The notes beneath the pieces are model-generated. The model was not told where the DNA came from. It did no database searches and worked only from the letters and a program-made list of their open reading frames with translations. DNA of 64,000 nt, taken from positions 1 to 64,000 of the forward strand of contig JASVEC010000056.1 in NCBI GenBank assembly GCA_030770535.1, written 5' to 3'. The first letter of the stretch is position 1. Each line of letters starts with the position of its first letter. This stretch comes from Batkoa obscura (Eukaryota > Entomophthoromycota > Entomophthoromycetes > Entomophthorales > Batkoaceae). Shown piece by piece: positions 34,756-50,952 of the stretch. The translations under genes were made by a program, and so were the position numbers.

Positions 34756-36008
34756 ATGAATGTAACCTCATATACAAAGTATATAATTCAAGAGGTTCAT
34801 TCGGTGATACCGGATATTTTATTAAATTTGACTATGATTGTTGTAGTAATTATGAATAATTTAAATAATAATATACAGTCATTTTTATAAACATATTTTT
34901 AATGTAGTTCAACAGCTATATATGATAGTAAGTTAGTGAATAGAGTAATTTTAAGATTACAAATAGTTATTTATTGTTACGGTATTTGGTCTCACTCCTT
35001 TTTATTATAGATAGTAGATATAACTACGAAGGTTCTCCTTTGTGCACAATCATTGTTTATATGATACCAGTATTTATTTTACTTTATTCTTTTATCAACG
35101 TTACTATTGAAATCAATTTACAGTTACTATTTATTCATAGTATTAAAATGAAATAAAAAATTGAAGCAGGTCGTTATGTTGGCTCTATTCTACTTATTCC
35201 ATTAATCATTATTCTTCCACTTGATGTTTTGTTCTTTATTTATAAAATTAGTCGAACTGCTATTTATGTGGCAAACGGGAAATTTATCTATAGTAAATTT
35301 ATCTATAGTAAATTTATCTATAGTAAATTTAGTGGATGTTGTCTTACGTCAAATGATGGGCATTACACTGAAATTTTTGATTCTTTTTTGCTAGTAATTT
35401 AGTACCTCTTATTTGTATGACTTGTCAAACTTTCATTGTAATTCTGGTTTTATTAAAGCTATATAGAATCCATAGTATAATAAAAGGGCATCAAGTATAC
35501 ATTGATGCTATTAGTTCAAACGAAATGATTAAGAGCATACGATTACTTGTCTCAAGAATGTAATTTAGTTTTTATATTTAGTATGAATTAATTTTTTTAG
35601 CTTATTGTATTCAATAGTAATGATTATTGCTAATTTAAAATTATTAATATATCAGTCTGTTTACGATCTTGCAAACATTGAATCTCTGGAATTAGTGATC
35701 TTTATTTATACTAGAGTTAATTTATAGAGTTCCCTTAATTCTATTGCCTTTTTTTGTGATTCAACCATCCATCAAGCACTCAACACCATATATATGAGAG
35801 TTATAAAAAAACAATATGATTTAGATAAAATAATCAGAGTTATCTTATTGTAAATTCTAATATATTAAATGTATTAGTAGGTTATAAGGTTGATACATTT
35901 AATTTAAATCATATGGAGATTGGTGATTACAAGGATTGTTTTAGTGTTATTGATAATGAATAAGAATATAACCTTATCCTATATTCCAAATTTATTGAAA
36001 GTTTGTAA
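34756..36008 (+). pseudogene. Decayed five-exon 7TM receptor, copy E (loop type II)
   Basis: Follows receptors A and B from an ATG at 34756 (MNVTSYTKYIIQEVH) through TM2 (RLQIVIYCYGIWSHSF), TM3, a type II third loop (IIKGHQVYIDAIS...KSIRLLVSRM), TM6-TM7 remains (LNSIAFFCDSTIHQAL) and a tail ending FIESL near 36008. There are several stops and small length changes, for example stops soon after the TM2 segment (near 35010) and in the TM7 region. A 16-bp tandem array lies in the exon 3 region (35281-35330). Splice sites sit in the same places as in the intact copies, so it decayed in situ after tandem duplication. Confidence 0.8.
35281..35330. repeat. 16-bp tandem repeat, about three units
   Basis: The unit AAATTTATCTATAGTA repeats about three times with no difference, ending in AAATTTAGTGG. 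It lies where exon 3 of the intact receptor copies begins, inside decayed copy E, and looks like replication-slippage expansion after the gene was lost. Confidence 0.85.
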
Positions 36009-38541
36009 TATATATGTCGCTCATTGAAAACTTATAAATGATTGTGTATTCGATATTAATTTTTTAACCCTTTGACTATTATGGACGATTATTTTGTCAT
36101 CTAAGCTTCAATCCAAAATATGGCTTAGACGAAAACAACTATCAAGCCTACTTAGCTGAGAGCGTATTTCTCCTTTGTACTAGGGCTATTCCCAAATAAT
36201 GAAAAGTTCGCTTGCACTCTTTTTGTGACATGTACTGTATAGACGAAATGCCAAAATTATAACAACCTATGTTACGAGAGTATTAATTTTTTATATTGTT
36301 TTAAAATCTTCCTACCTGAATAAAAACAGCTTTTTTATAAAAACTTTTTTATCTCTCATAGGACCAAAAGCTACTTAAAATAACACAATAAATTTTTTGA
36401 CATAAATTGGGCCCTGATTATTTTTGTTATAGGTAAATCTCATTCCTAACCACCTCTTCTCCATTTTGTCTCATCTCATCCTTCTAAAATTTTATCATTT
36501 TAGGTGAACTATACCGTCCATCTAGATGAGTTATCAAAAAATATCACTAAGATACGTTGAAGCTTTTAAATGAATAAAATTTTTAAAAATTTCTGATGTT
36601 CTTTATGAATATATTAGAACTTTGTAAATGTATAATATGCAACAATATCATTATTAATATATGAGATTGTTTTTTTTGGTTTCATCACTTTTTCCATTTT
36701 TTAAGTGTTATCTGAGCGGAAAGATTGTTAATAAAATTCTTAAACAAAAAATACATCCCCTATTATATATCTAGCTTTTTCAACTTATTTTTCGATTTAT
36801 ATAGAAATATTGATATGAGATTAAATAATGGGTTTATATCACTTTTATCCCAAGAAAAAATTAAAGTATTTATTTATTGTATTTTGTATATGTATATTAA
36901 CATCTTTAAAGTTCAAATTACCTAAACATTATTTGTTAAATAATATATGAGGCAACAAGGGATCACTATCATGGAGGCTTATAAGATAATTTGAAGTTTT
37001 ACACAGAATAATGTCAGTTATGTTTGACTTTTTATATAGTCTTATATAGGTTGAGGTAAGATTTGAAATTCCTTATGCCTATAAATGTTATTTTTAGTTT
37101 TTTGAAATTTGATTACTAAGAATCATACCAACTACATAGTTAAGCTATAGAAGATAAAATTTAGCTACAACTTCTTACGAATATAACCTTAGCAGTTTTA
37201 ATTTGTTTTGGGGTTTTGTGTTTTCGTTATCCGCTAGTTTTAGCATGTAATTGTCTTTTTCCTCAAGCCATGGAAGCTCCTTTTTTAATCACGTTTTATC
37301 ATCAGATGCTACTTTCTCAAACTCTAAACACTTTAGAATTTACAACTCAGCTTGTTTTTTAGATTCACATTTCCATTTAGGCGTTTGTTCTTATTTTGCT
37401 ATAACCTTTAACTTATTTTTGTAGAACTGGCTTTTAAGAACACTAATTTTTCAATTCAAATTTGTAGTTTAATAACAAATCAATAAAGATACTATATCAT
37501 AAAGTAAGTTTTTCTAAAGTTTATATCTTACTAAATAAATTAAAATTAACCATTAAAAGTTTTACCTTTATTTTTACTATTGTCTCTTTTTAAATTTTTC
37601 TCGATAGCTTCTTTTGGCTGATTTCAGGAACATCTAATAGTAATATCAAATTCCTAATTTAATAGTTAATTTGATGATAAATTATGATGCCAAAAGCATA
37701 CACGCTCATGTTTTTGACTATCTAATGGGCAGGTAGCTATAATCCTAATTGCATTAGAAAATAAGTGAATATTCTCAGAAATAAATTATAGCTTCCCATT
37801 TTGTTTTTCATTTTCATTTTAAAGTAAAATATCGTTGATTTTGGATCTTTGTTTTATGACTCTAGTACATTTCCAATATTGCTGACTTTATAATGGCTTA
37901 TCACTTATATAATAATCAGATGTTTAGAGCAAAGTATGTATTTTTAACTATTTTTCTAATTTATTGGTTTTACCTAATGTTAAAATTGTTCATATTTGAA
38001 GAAACTAAATATTTCTTTAAGCCCATTGCATCGCTCAACTAACTTTCTATTACTATTGATTTATGCAAATGAAGTATAAAATAAGCATAATAATTTTAAA
38101 TTTATTAAAATTGGACCTGATAATATAGTAGTAATAACAAACATTTTGATTAATAGTTATAATTTCATTATTTTTTATTAATGGTATATGATACCATACA
38201 TTATGAAACTACCTTAAAATATTTATCTATCATTTAATCTTTGTTAAATACCATAATTGATATGTAAATGCAGAGTTAAATAATTTATGAATTAAATGTT
38301 GTGTAAAATATAATATCAATTCCTATTTGGTAATTTTATTGTAACGTTATTAGACTAACTTATATATACCAAATATTATCTTGCCTATAGCATATTTACT
38401 ATACAATTGAATTTTATAAAGTATAGTCATTCAGTTATGTGGCGTCATAGTAGAAAAATGGAGGCAAAATAAGTATCATTTTAGAGTGTAGTTTTTTGAA
38501 ACTGTCAATACGTTAATAGCAATAGTAAATACGGTACAATA
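36009..38541. other. Intergenic with one MITE
   Basis: No gene supported. A MITE lies at 36659-36762. From about 38.0 kb the DNA resembles sequence upstream of the other receptor copies. Confidence 0.45.
36659..36762 (-). mobile_element. TGGGGATG MITE, diverged
   Basis: TATGAGATTGTTTTTTTTGG ... ATACATCCCCTA, core TTTTTTAAGTGTTATCTGAGCGG. Confidence 0.82.
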
Positions 38542-38645
38542 TATGGGGATATATTTTTGTATCTAATAATTTTACTAATAATTTCTCCACCTAAATAGCG
38601 CTTGAAAGATGGGAGAAGTGATGAAGCCAGAAACAACACCCTTAT
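38542..38645 (+). mobile_element. TGGGGATG MITE at the truncated 5' end of receptor copy F
   Basis: TATGGGGATATATTTTTG ... ACACCCTTATA. The receptor sequence resumes immediately after it at the end of exon 2, so exon 1 and most of exon 2 of copy F are missing upstream of this insertion. Confidence 0.87.
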
Positions 38646-39551
38646 ATTATATTGGGTCTATTTTGTTTACTCTCTTAGTTGCTATCCTACCACTTAGTAT
38701 ATGGGGATGTTTTTTTTGTCTTCATTACTTTTTCCATTTTTAAGCACTATTTGAGTGGAAAGATTATCAGCAAAATTCTTAAACGAAAAAATACATCCAC
38801 ATATTATTATTGTATGTATAAACTTGATATTAAAAAAAGTCCATTTAGTAAACGGGGTACTCGAACATAGTGATTTTTAGGGATATCATCTTACATCGAA
38901 TAACGAGCACTATTCTAAAATGTTTGGTTTTTTTGCTAGTCGCTAGCAAACATTATTTTTGTAGCTTGTTTATTGGTTGTTGTAGCTCTAGCTTTAACAG
39001 AACTACTCCACATTCATAATATAATAAAAAAATCAAGTAGCTATTGATGTCAGTAAATCAGCTAAAATGCTTAGGAATATTCAATTGCTTGCCTCAAGAA
39101 CATAATAATTACTGTATTTTCATTTATTTAAACTTTTTTTTTAGCTTGTTATATCCAATACTAAGGATCATTGGTAATACTGGAGCAGCTATAGGCCGAT
39201 CGGCTTACGATCTTGGAAATATTCAAGCACTAGAGTTAAAAATTCTCTCGTATTACAGTTATTTCAATAGGCATACTTAACTTCACTGCCCTCTTTTCTA
39301 ATCTGACTATCCATCAAGCATTTAAAAGTATATACTTTAAAGTCGATAGACAAGGTTAATTATATAAAATAGATAACACTGTTTTATAGTATTTATAAGT
39401 ATATTGAGTAGAAGTTGTTAGATTATAATATGACGCATTTGATTTAAATGATACGGAAAATGAAGGCTTAAAGACAATTATAACATTATTATTGATTAAA
39501 TAGAAGGAATAAATTCTATTTGATATCATAAGCTTATTAAAAGTTTACAAT
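38646..39551 (+). pseudogene. Decayed five-exon 7TM receptor, copy F, 5'-truncated (loop type II)
   Basis: Begins within exon 2 (YYIGSILFTLLVAILPL), is interrupted in intron 2 by a MITE (38700-38803), and continues with exon 3 remains (HLTSNNEHYSKMFGFF, type II loop ending KMLRNIQLLASRT) and exon 4 (LLYPILRIIGNTGAAIGRSAYDLGN). A tail region ends near LIKSL. Stops and frame changes are scattered through exon 3 and TM7 (ALFSNLTIHQAF). It is the last member of the plus-strand array. Confidence 0.75.
38700..38803 (-). mobile_element. TGGGGATG MITE inside decayed receptor copy F
   Basis: TATGGGGATGTTTTTTTTGTC ... ATACATCCACATA. Lies at the exon 2/intron 2 boundary of the decayed receptor. Its minus orientation leaves an open frame (ITFSIFKHYLSGKIISKIL). 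Confidence 0.9.
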
Positions 39552-40028
39552 ATATACTGTTTATTGGAAATCCTTATCAATTATATGCTTGAGATTATTC
39601 AATTTCTTTTTTATTAATTTGTTAGTCAAGTCAAGTATTTCGAAGTTCAAGCCTTTTATGAATTCTTAAAAAATAAACCTACAACTAATGTTATACTTAA
39701 TTATTAGTTAAAATGTATATACTTTATAAGTAAATTGTCTCATTTTTTATATTAATTTTAATAGACTCAGAGTATACGCGAACACATAAAATTCAAAAAG
39801 TATCAATTTAAAAATTAAACTACTAATATTTCATAGTAACCATGGGCAATCAAATGACAATTTATTAATTATGATAAACCAGAAAAAGAAAAACATTAAA
39901 TTTTCTGTTCTTAAATTCTATCCATTTTCGAAAACTTAGAAAAAAGCGGAACATATTTTCAATTGATTAAATTTTCCAAGACCCTTTTCTATTTTCAAAA
40001 GTTTCTTAAAAATTTATAAAAAGGAATC
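39552..40028. other. Intergenic, upstream of the PP4R1-like gene
   Basis: AT-rich DNA between the receptor array and the next housekeeping block; nothing recognised. Confidence 0.45.
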
Positions 40029-41875
40029 ATGGCAGGTAATAAGCTCTTTTATTTTACCCGCTCTTTTGTTCAAACATCAACTAATCTTCTATAGACTTGG
40101 GATTAAACTTTTATGAAGATGAAGATGAAGCTATTATTGAAGAAGAAGGCGATTGTTTATTTAAATATAGTGAAATTGAAGAAAAAACAGTGACAACAGA
40201 AGACAAATCCTTACCCCCATTACCACCATCAAATGAGTTTGAATTGGATACATTTCCTACTGGAATTCGGTATAAATATGGTAAATTTATTTGAAATGTT
40301 TGAAGTTGCAAATGTGATGGATTTAACAAATCAATATTTTTAGCGGAAGATTTAGAATTTATAACATTAGCTGAATTACCAGCCTTGGAAAAATTATTTT
40401 TATGTGTTAGTGCTAACGCAGCGCCTAGGTGAATTATTATTATTATCAAATTATTCTATATGAATAAAAGTTAATAAAGATTTTAATTTTACAGGAGGAT
40501 TTGGATTTGTACTCAGATACCCAAGTTGTTAAATGAATTAACTTTAGAACAAGCATTTGCTTATGTGTTTCCGTTAACATTAAGATTATGTCAGGATGAT
40601 AGTAAGGGTCTTTTATTGAATTATTTTGATTATAGGTTAATAAAGCAATTTTAGTCTTGGCAGTAAGGGAAAGTTTAATCGAAAGTTTGGATCAAATATT
40701 GTTATTTTTTTATGAGGTAGTAGATAATAGTTAGATAATAGTTAATAAATTTATATGATTATTCAATAGATACCGTTTAAAAACAGTGAGAAATTAAAAA
40801 TGGATGAAGAGAGTATGGTTCAATTATTAGGAGTTACATTATTTTCTCAGGAAAGTAATTTGAGTGAAAAAAGTGAATTGGCAATTACTAGTTTCCTAAA
40901 ATTAATGGATTTAAATTGTTTTGAATTGGAATTATTGCCTATATTAATTAATTTATTAGCTTGTAATTTTAAATTTGATCTCAATCAGTATATCGATTGT
41001 AGTCAAAATACTATTAAAATTAAAGTATTGAAGGTAAGAATTTGAATTATCTAGTATAATGAAATATGAGGTTAATATCTTTACTTTATCTTAGATTTTA
41101 ACACCTCTATTTTCTGTATTTAAATTACAAACTTTAATTGAAGTTTTATTACCAACACTAGAAAATTTAATTCATGAAACTAATTATGAAATTAGAAAAG
41201 TAATTTCATTAAACATAATAATTAATAATTGATTAATATTTTAATATTAGGAGTTAGCAATAAGTTTAAAATCTTTTTTTAAATTATTAAAAATGGATAT
41301 ATTAATTCATAGAATTGTAAATTATAATATAAATTAATGTTAATATTAATATTAATATAAATTAGTATCCTTTATTGGAGTCATTATGTAAAGATGAAGT
41401 ATATGAAGTACGTTATGAAACATTAGATTTATTAGTTGAAATAAGTGAAACTATGATTGGTATTGAAGGATATTCATTAAAAATGATTAATTTATTTGAA
41501 TTATTATTAAAAGATAATTCTAATAAAGTCAATAATCAAGCCAATTATTTAATTGGTCGATTTATTTATTTATTTAATAATCAAAATAACGTAAGTTTAC
41601 TAAATACAAATATAATGTTATTATAGATTTATTAATGTATCTAGATAACTGAAAGTTTACTTAAAAAATATCTATCAAATTGTAAATCTTCTAAATTTGA
41701 ATTAAGATTAGGTTCTATCGTTCATTTTCCTGGTAAGTTGAAATAATAAATATATTATTATAAGTTAATATTTATTTATTTAGCTGTACTATTATCAATG
41801 GGAAATAAAAATTGGGATAAATTAGTAACTTATTATCAATATTTATCAAAAGATAAAGAAGTAAGTAGAGGAATC

Positions 41876-41910
<35 letters not shown>

Positions 41911-43377
41911 CTACTTTTAGTTACAAATATTAACAATATTTGCTTCTTCATTTCATGAAATTGTCAAATTATTAACTAATGAACAAGTGAATAAAGATTT
42001 ATTACCAATCTTTGAAAGATTAATTAATTATAATGAAGATGAGGTAAGAATATTAATACAGTTATAATACTTTATTAATACAAATTGTTTTTGTTTAAAA
42101 TAGATAAAATTTAAAATAATGATAAATAGTATTGAATTATATAAAAAAATTACTGAAAAAGAAAAAGAAAGAATCTTAAAATTAATAATTAATTTAATGA
42201 ATTATTATTTAACTGTTGATAATGATTATATTAAAGATTGGAGAATTAAAAAACAAATTATAAAGTAAGTTTTTATTCTTAATACTATAATAATATAGTA
42301 ATTAATATAATTATATAATTATTTCTTATCTTTTATTTTTTAAACTAGTCAATTATCTCAATTTATCCCATTATTAAAGAATCAATTTACGGTACTTCAG
42401 TTATTACCTATGTTATTAAATAATGCCAGTTTGAAACAACCTAAAGAAATTCGATATTGGATTGTAGAATTAGTAAGTTTTTATAATAATTAATTTTAAT
42501 GATATAGAATTAAATAAAATAATAATATACTATGATAAATGATAGTATATTAGTAGTTGAATTTATAATTTATTGTATAATAATATTTTTTTATGTTATT
42601 TTAGATACCATCCATTTATGAAAAAGTGCATCTAAATTTAGAAAATGAATCTTCTTTATGGGTTTATTTTTTTGATCTTTTAAATGATTTATTACATTCC
42701 AAAAGTTATTATAATAGGCAATTGTAAGTTTTATTTCTATCCTTATACTATTTTATTATTTAAGATGTCAATTTATTTTATTATTTTTATAATAGATATA
42801 TTCTTATATGTGAGAAAATTCAACAAGTTTATTTTGATCAATCCATCTTTGAACAGTTTTTTTTACCTAATTTAGCACGATTAGTTAATGATAAAACTTT
42901 CGAAGTAAGGTATTTATTAGTTAAATTTTTATGTAAATTAAAATTAGAAGGTAAATAAAATTATATTGTTATTATATGATATGAAAACTAATAAAGATCT
43001 TTTTTGATTTAGATGTTAATTTGAGGAAAAAGGACTTCAATGGGAATGAAAAAAAGGAGGAAATTGAAAATAAAGAGAGGAAGACAGAGGCTGAGGAGAA
43101 GATAAATGGAAGTAAGCAAAACGATTTAGAGGATGGTATCAATGAAAATAAACAGAATGAGTTGAGGGAGGATAAAAATGAAAATGAACAAGTAAATTTA
43201 GATGATGAAAGCAAACAAATAAATTCAAATGATAAAGAAATAATATTGAAAGTAAATGATAAAGATAGCAATATAAGAATGGATTTATTAAATGAATTAT
43301 TATCACGGTATGATAAAGAAGACAGTAATCTAATCAAAAGTATAATTCATCAATTAGATCAATTAAAATTAGAATAA
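40029..43377 (+). CDS. HEAT-repeat protein, PP4 regulatory subunit 1-like
   Basis: A regulatory scaffold for protein phosphatase 4 is the best match. About twelve exons joined by short introns encode HEAT-type helical repeats. The acidic N-terminus (NFYEDEDEAIIEEEGD) is typical of PP4R1. The region around 41700-42900 (LLSMGNKNWDKLV, then LLPIFERLI, then DYIKDWRIKKQIINQLSQF, then LVNDKTFEVRYLLVKFL) follows the order of human PP4R1's C-terminal repeats, including the NW and NWR-type positions. The last exon encodes a highly charged, repetitive Glu/Lys/Asn linker (from 43021) and a short helical end. The first coding exon is only 7 nt (ATGGCAG, 40029-40035). The gene converges with CARS: stops 111 nt apart. 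Other HEAT scaffolds remain possible. Confidence 0.65.
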
Positions 43378-43488
43378 AATATAACAAAATAAATAATCTA
43401 CAATTAACATCAATCATAATCTTATTTCGTATTTTCTCACAATTTTATATTTTGTTTTTTATTTCTTTATAAAATAATATTTGTTTAT

Positions 43489-46634
<3,146 letters not shown>

Positions 46635-47449
46635 GATGCGAAGACTAAATGAATAGCAGATTAATTTTTGAGATCATGATAAGGGGATAGAAAATAAATG
46701 ACTTACTTGATTGTTCTTAAAGTTAATAAATGTAAAGGTTTTTGTTTTATTATCAGTCTATTAAAAAACATAAAAGAATAAATTGGTTGGGTTTTATACT
46801 AAATTTTGATTTGTTTATTACCCTGAATTTTCTGATGATTTGTTAAGTGGGTTTGATTTGTTACATTAACTTTTAAAAAATTCAAATTAGCTGTTTTTTT
46901 ACGCAGCTCGGCTATTTAGATCTTTTAGTTAATCGCGTAGTTTCTATTGAGTTGAGTCATTATTAGTGTTTTATATAGTAGATGTATTGAAAAGAAAAGG
47001 TATTACGGTTAGTTAATTATGATATGAGTAGGACAATATATTATTACTATAACAAAAAAGATATCAATAATAACAATTTGATGTAAAAATAGGATATTGA
47101 TCTATTTATAAGTTTGACTAATATAAAGTATTAATTATTATAAAGTGTAAAAAAATAACATAACAATCATGCTTTTGTATTATAATAACAATAATAATAA
47201 CAGCAATACTTTATTCCACTTATTAATCAGAAGTATTAGTATAAACAAGATTTAATCATTTTTTTATATTTCATTATAAATTAAATATTTTTAAATTTAC
47301 CACTTTTGAAAATTGAGCAGAATTCAATAACGCCATTCTTAAATTAATTATGTAATCTTAAGTTAGTTAATTTTTAAATAAAATTGAAGTTAAAAAAAAA
47401 CAATCAAAAACAATAAAATTAATCTAAAAATTTATAAAAGTTTAATAAC
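46635..47449. other. Intergenic between CARS and AAT
   Basis: No gene. Holds the 5' flank of CARS (possible 5' UTR intron near 46640-46705) and the 3' flank of AAT. AT-rich, with AATAATAATAACA-type simple repeats near 47190. Confidence 0.5.
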
Positions 47450-49264
47450 TTAACAATTACGAACAGCATCATCAATAGCTTTAGCAAAATAAACAACATT
47501 AGAAGAATTTAAACCAGCCATAGAGATACGTCCATTATCAGCTAAATAAATATGGTATTTTTCTTTTAAATATTTGGCATGGTTAGCTATAATAAATTAA
47601 ATTAATAAATTAAACAAATATTTAATACAACAAAAATGTTATTAAGAATATTAATAAGAGACTTACCATTCAATCCAGTAAATGAAAACATACCAATTTG
47701 ATTAATAATATGCTCCCAAGTACCTGGTGTTTTTAATTCAATTAATTTATCATAAACTTCCTTACGCATTAAAGCAATACGTCCTGACATTTCTTTAAGA
47801 TTATCAAACCTATATACCAAAACTTAATAAAACTCGTTCTTTATACAATATATAACTTAAAACTTACCATTCTTTTTTAAGGGTTGGATCATTTAATACC
47901 TTAGATACAATTCTAGCACCATGTTTAGGTGGATTAGATATAGTAGCTCTAGATATTTTTTTAAGTTGAGATAATACTTTATCGGCAGCTGAGCTAGTTC
48001 TAGTAACAGCAGTTAAAGCACCACAACGTTGACCTTTCAAATAATTAATATACTATTGTTAACAAATGTTTCTTGGTACTTACCATATAAGCCAAAATTT
48101 TTAGCAAAAGATTGAGCAATGAAAACTTCCAAACCACGATTAACAAAATGTTGAATAGCCCAAGCATCATTTTCGACATCACCACTAGCAAATCCTTGAT
48201 AAGCACAATCGAAGAATGTTAAATGCTTTTTAGTTTCTATTAAACTTGCAATTTTTTCCCATTGTTGGCGAGTTGGGTCAACACCAGTTGGATTATGGGC
48301 ACATGCATGTAAAAGTACAATAGAACCATCTTGAGCTGATTCAATAGCTTTAGTCATACCATTGAAATCTAATCCTCTAGTTTCTTTATCAAAATAAGGA
48401 TAGTTGACTACTTCTAATCCAGCACTAGTAAAAATGTTGTGGTGGTTACCTTTTTAAATAAGAAATATGTTAGTTTGACAATGTTAAATTAAATGGCTTT
48501 GACTTACCCCAAGTTGGAGAAGAAACCAAAATTGATTTCTTATAAAAAGTTTGACAAAAAGCAGCAAAAGTAGAATTAGCACCAGTACCAGAAACTGTTT
48601 GTACAGTAGCATACTATCAATAGGTAAAATATTATTAAAACATTAAAACAATAATAATCAACAAACTTACACGTTTATCTTTAATAGCTTGGCTATTATC
48701 ACCTAAGAGCAAACGTACAGCAGCTTCAGTAAAAGAGGCTAAACCTTCGATACCTAAATATTCATGATCGCTTTTTGGATCATTAATAATTTCCTTTTCT
48801 GCCTATTAGAAAAAAAACCATAGTTTAATATCTTTTTCTTATTACTGATTATTGCTCTTTTCAAATACTTACTTTAGCAACTATAGGTAAAATCCAAGGT
48901 TCACCTTTATCAGTACGATAAGCTCCGACGGATAAGTTGACTTTAAAATCAGCAGTATCGGCTCTATAACTATTGACTAAATTAAAGATTGCATCTGGTG
49001 GAGCAGTTGGAATGTTTTCGAAAACTAAATTGAAATGATTTATGATTAGAATCTATTGTCGTTTTAAGATGTATTCAAATATCAAAAAGAGCGTATTCTA
49101 TTATGATATGTGACTTTGTATATGAATAGTCATATAGATATTTGTATCCTATTCTATTTTATTATGATATTAACAATATACTTACTTGATTCTTTTGACA
49201 TTTTATTTAATTGATTTGAAAGTTGGTTTAAACGATTGTTAGGGGTAGTATTATTGTTACTCAT
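47450..49264 (-). CDS. Aspartate aminotransferase, cytosolic type
   Basis: PLP enzyme that interconverts aspartate + 2-oxoglutarate with oxaloacetate + glutamate. About eight exons. It starts [19 protein letters not shown], without the basic amphipathic helix of a mitochondrial presequence, so cytosolic (AAT2/GOT1-like). Core landmarks are [32 protein letters not shown], the substrate/PLP-binding [13 protein letters not shown] (near 48300), the phosphate-cup and lysine region [14 protein letters not shown] (near 48110, PLP-binding Lys), and the C-terminal FSFTGLN. It ends [14 protein letters not shown]. An inner ATG 21 codons downstream (MSKESS) is a possible alternative start. All family landmarks are in order and unbroken. 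Confidence 0.93.
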
Positions 49265-50235
49265 ATTTATATTTTTATTTTTATTTTTTATTAAAAAACT
49301 GAATTAAAAAATAAATGATTCAACGTAACCTTAAATAAAACCAATGAAATGAAGCAGATGAAAATTAAACCCTATCAGCTATTGGTTAACTCAAATGTTT
49401 CACACGTTCTAAATGAAAATGATAATTAGTCATTCTTCTTTGAAAGCCATACAGGGTTCATTTTTAGCCAGAAGAATTTCATTGGCTACGTTTTAATTTA
49501 GCCTGTTTGACGGTTTTTTGGCTTCTTAGCTTTCTTTGATATGTTACTTTTAGCCACTTTATAGTGAAGTGGGCTACTAAAATATAGAAAGTACAAACAT
49601 TTTAATATTATATAGCCTAATTGTTTTATTCAATAAATTTATTAATAAAGTTATTAAATAGAACCACATCTTTATTTAATGACTCCTTATATTAATAATA
49701 AACTTAATTTTTACATTTTTTAAATAAAGTTCAAAAACTTGGTTGAATTTTTAAAAATCTTTACTTAAGTTTTCTATTGACTCTGATACAAATTAAATAT
49801 GTATTGGGCATTTTAGTTTTATAATTACTCATACAAAAATAGAAAATTTTGCCACGGTAAAATTACAGATACAAAGCTGAAAATACCCAATTTACATTTA
49901 AATCGAATTAGCAGTAGCTTTCAAAGTCAAATAGTCGAAATGTTTTAATTTTATATTATATAAAAATAATTAATCTATAAGAAAATTTAAAAAGCACCCT
50001 TGAATAGTCTAAATGTTTCATTTTTTTAGTTTATTATTATTGTAATTTAAGTAGTATTTATTAGATTACTATTCATATTATAAAAAGAATAATTATTTTA
50101 AACGATTTGTTAAATAAAAATGTAAATGAAGTAAAAAACAAAAATATAAAATAATAGAATAATAAGGTAATAAAATAATAAAATAGTAGTAAATAATAAA
50201 ATGTAGAAAAAATAGAAAATATCAACACAAGTGTA

Positions 50236-50329
50236 TATGGGGATGTATTTTTATGTCTAAGAATTTTACTAATAAATTTTCCGCTTAAAAAACGGAAAAA
50301 ACAATGAAGTCAAAAAAAACACTCCCATT
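50236..50329 (+). mobile_element. TGGGGATG MITE
   Basis: TATGGGGATGTATTTTTATG ... ACACTCCCATT. The inner region is shortened by about 10 bp (CCGCTTAAAAAACGG instead of CCGCTCAAATAGCGCTTAAAA). Confidence 0.85.
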
Positions 50330-50593
50330 TGATAGTAAATCTGCAATATTGGTTATGAAGCAGTCAACAATAAATATATCTCAATAAAGTTTTATAGGGG
50401 TATGTATGTAAGATCCATTAAAAATTTAGCCAAATTACAGTATAAGATATAATAGAATGATTTAGAACTGTGTCCGGGTACTTTTGTTTTAATAAAAATT
50501 TTGTTTTTATAGAATTTTAAGCGAAGTTTTTAAAACACAAAATATTTAAAAATTGGATAAAATAATGAAACTAATTTAGACATCCCCATATGC
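50328..50593 (+). repeat. Dispersed repeat of about 265 bp (copy 2)
   Basis: Aligns with 1929-2194 over its full length and ends with the same MITE-like terminus (AATGAAACTAATTTAGACATCCCCATATG). Here it is followed directly by a fragment of the foldback element rather than by a gene. Confidence 0.72.
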
Positions 50594-50715
50594 TATTCTT
50601 CATAGCTCAAGTTTATCTTAGTCACGTAAACTAAGACCTTTCAACTTATAGTTAGTCAGTCGAGTAAGAGCTGCTTTTGACTCCAAACACTGAGTACCAG
50701 ATTTCACAAAAGCTA
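50594..50715 (+). repeat. Fragment of the large foldback element
   Basis: Matches 57170-57285 (left arm of the foldback) at roughly 85%, sharing AACTAAGACCTTTC, CTTGACTCCAAAC-like and TGAGTACCAGATTTCACAA. It retains the segment that is missing from the right arm of the full element. Confidence 0.75.
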
Positions 50716-50848
50716 AACTAACTAAATAATTTTAATTATTAAAAAATCTAATTTTTATATATACATAAGTATTTATAAAAAAGCTGTTTTGTATAAAATT
50801 TAAAAAAAATATGTTAGGTTTCAAATATTTAAGATTTTTTAATAAGAA

Positions 50849-50952
50849 AATGGGGATGTATTTTTGTATTTAAGAGTTTTACTAACAGTTTTTCCACTCA
50901 AATAGCGCTTAAAAGATGGAAAATTAATGAAGCCAAAAAAAACACCCCCAAA
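50849..50952 (+). mobile_element. TGGGGATG MITE
   Basis: AATGGGGATGTATTTTTG ... ACACCCCCAAA, core AATAGCGCTTAAAAGATGG. Flanks are AA rather than TA, so the target bases have mutated. Confidence 0.88.

Noticed and set aside
42972-43337. Ser/Leu-rich minus-strand frame opposite the last exon of the PP4R1-like gene
   Set aside because: Antisense of a low-complexity Glu/Lys/Asn-rich exon; such shadows are expected.
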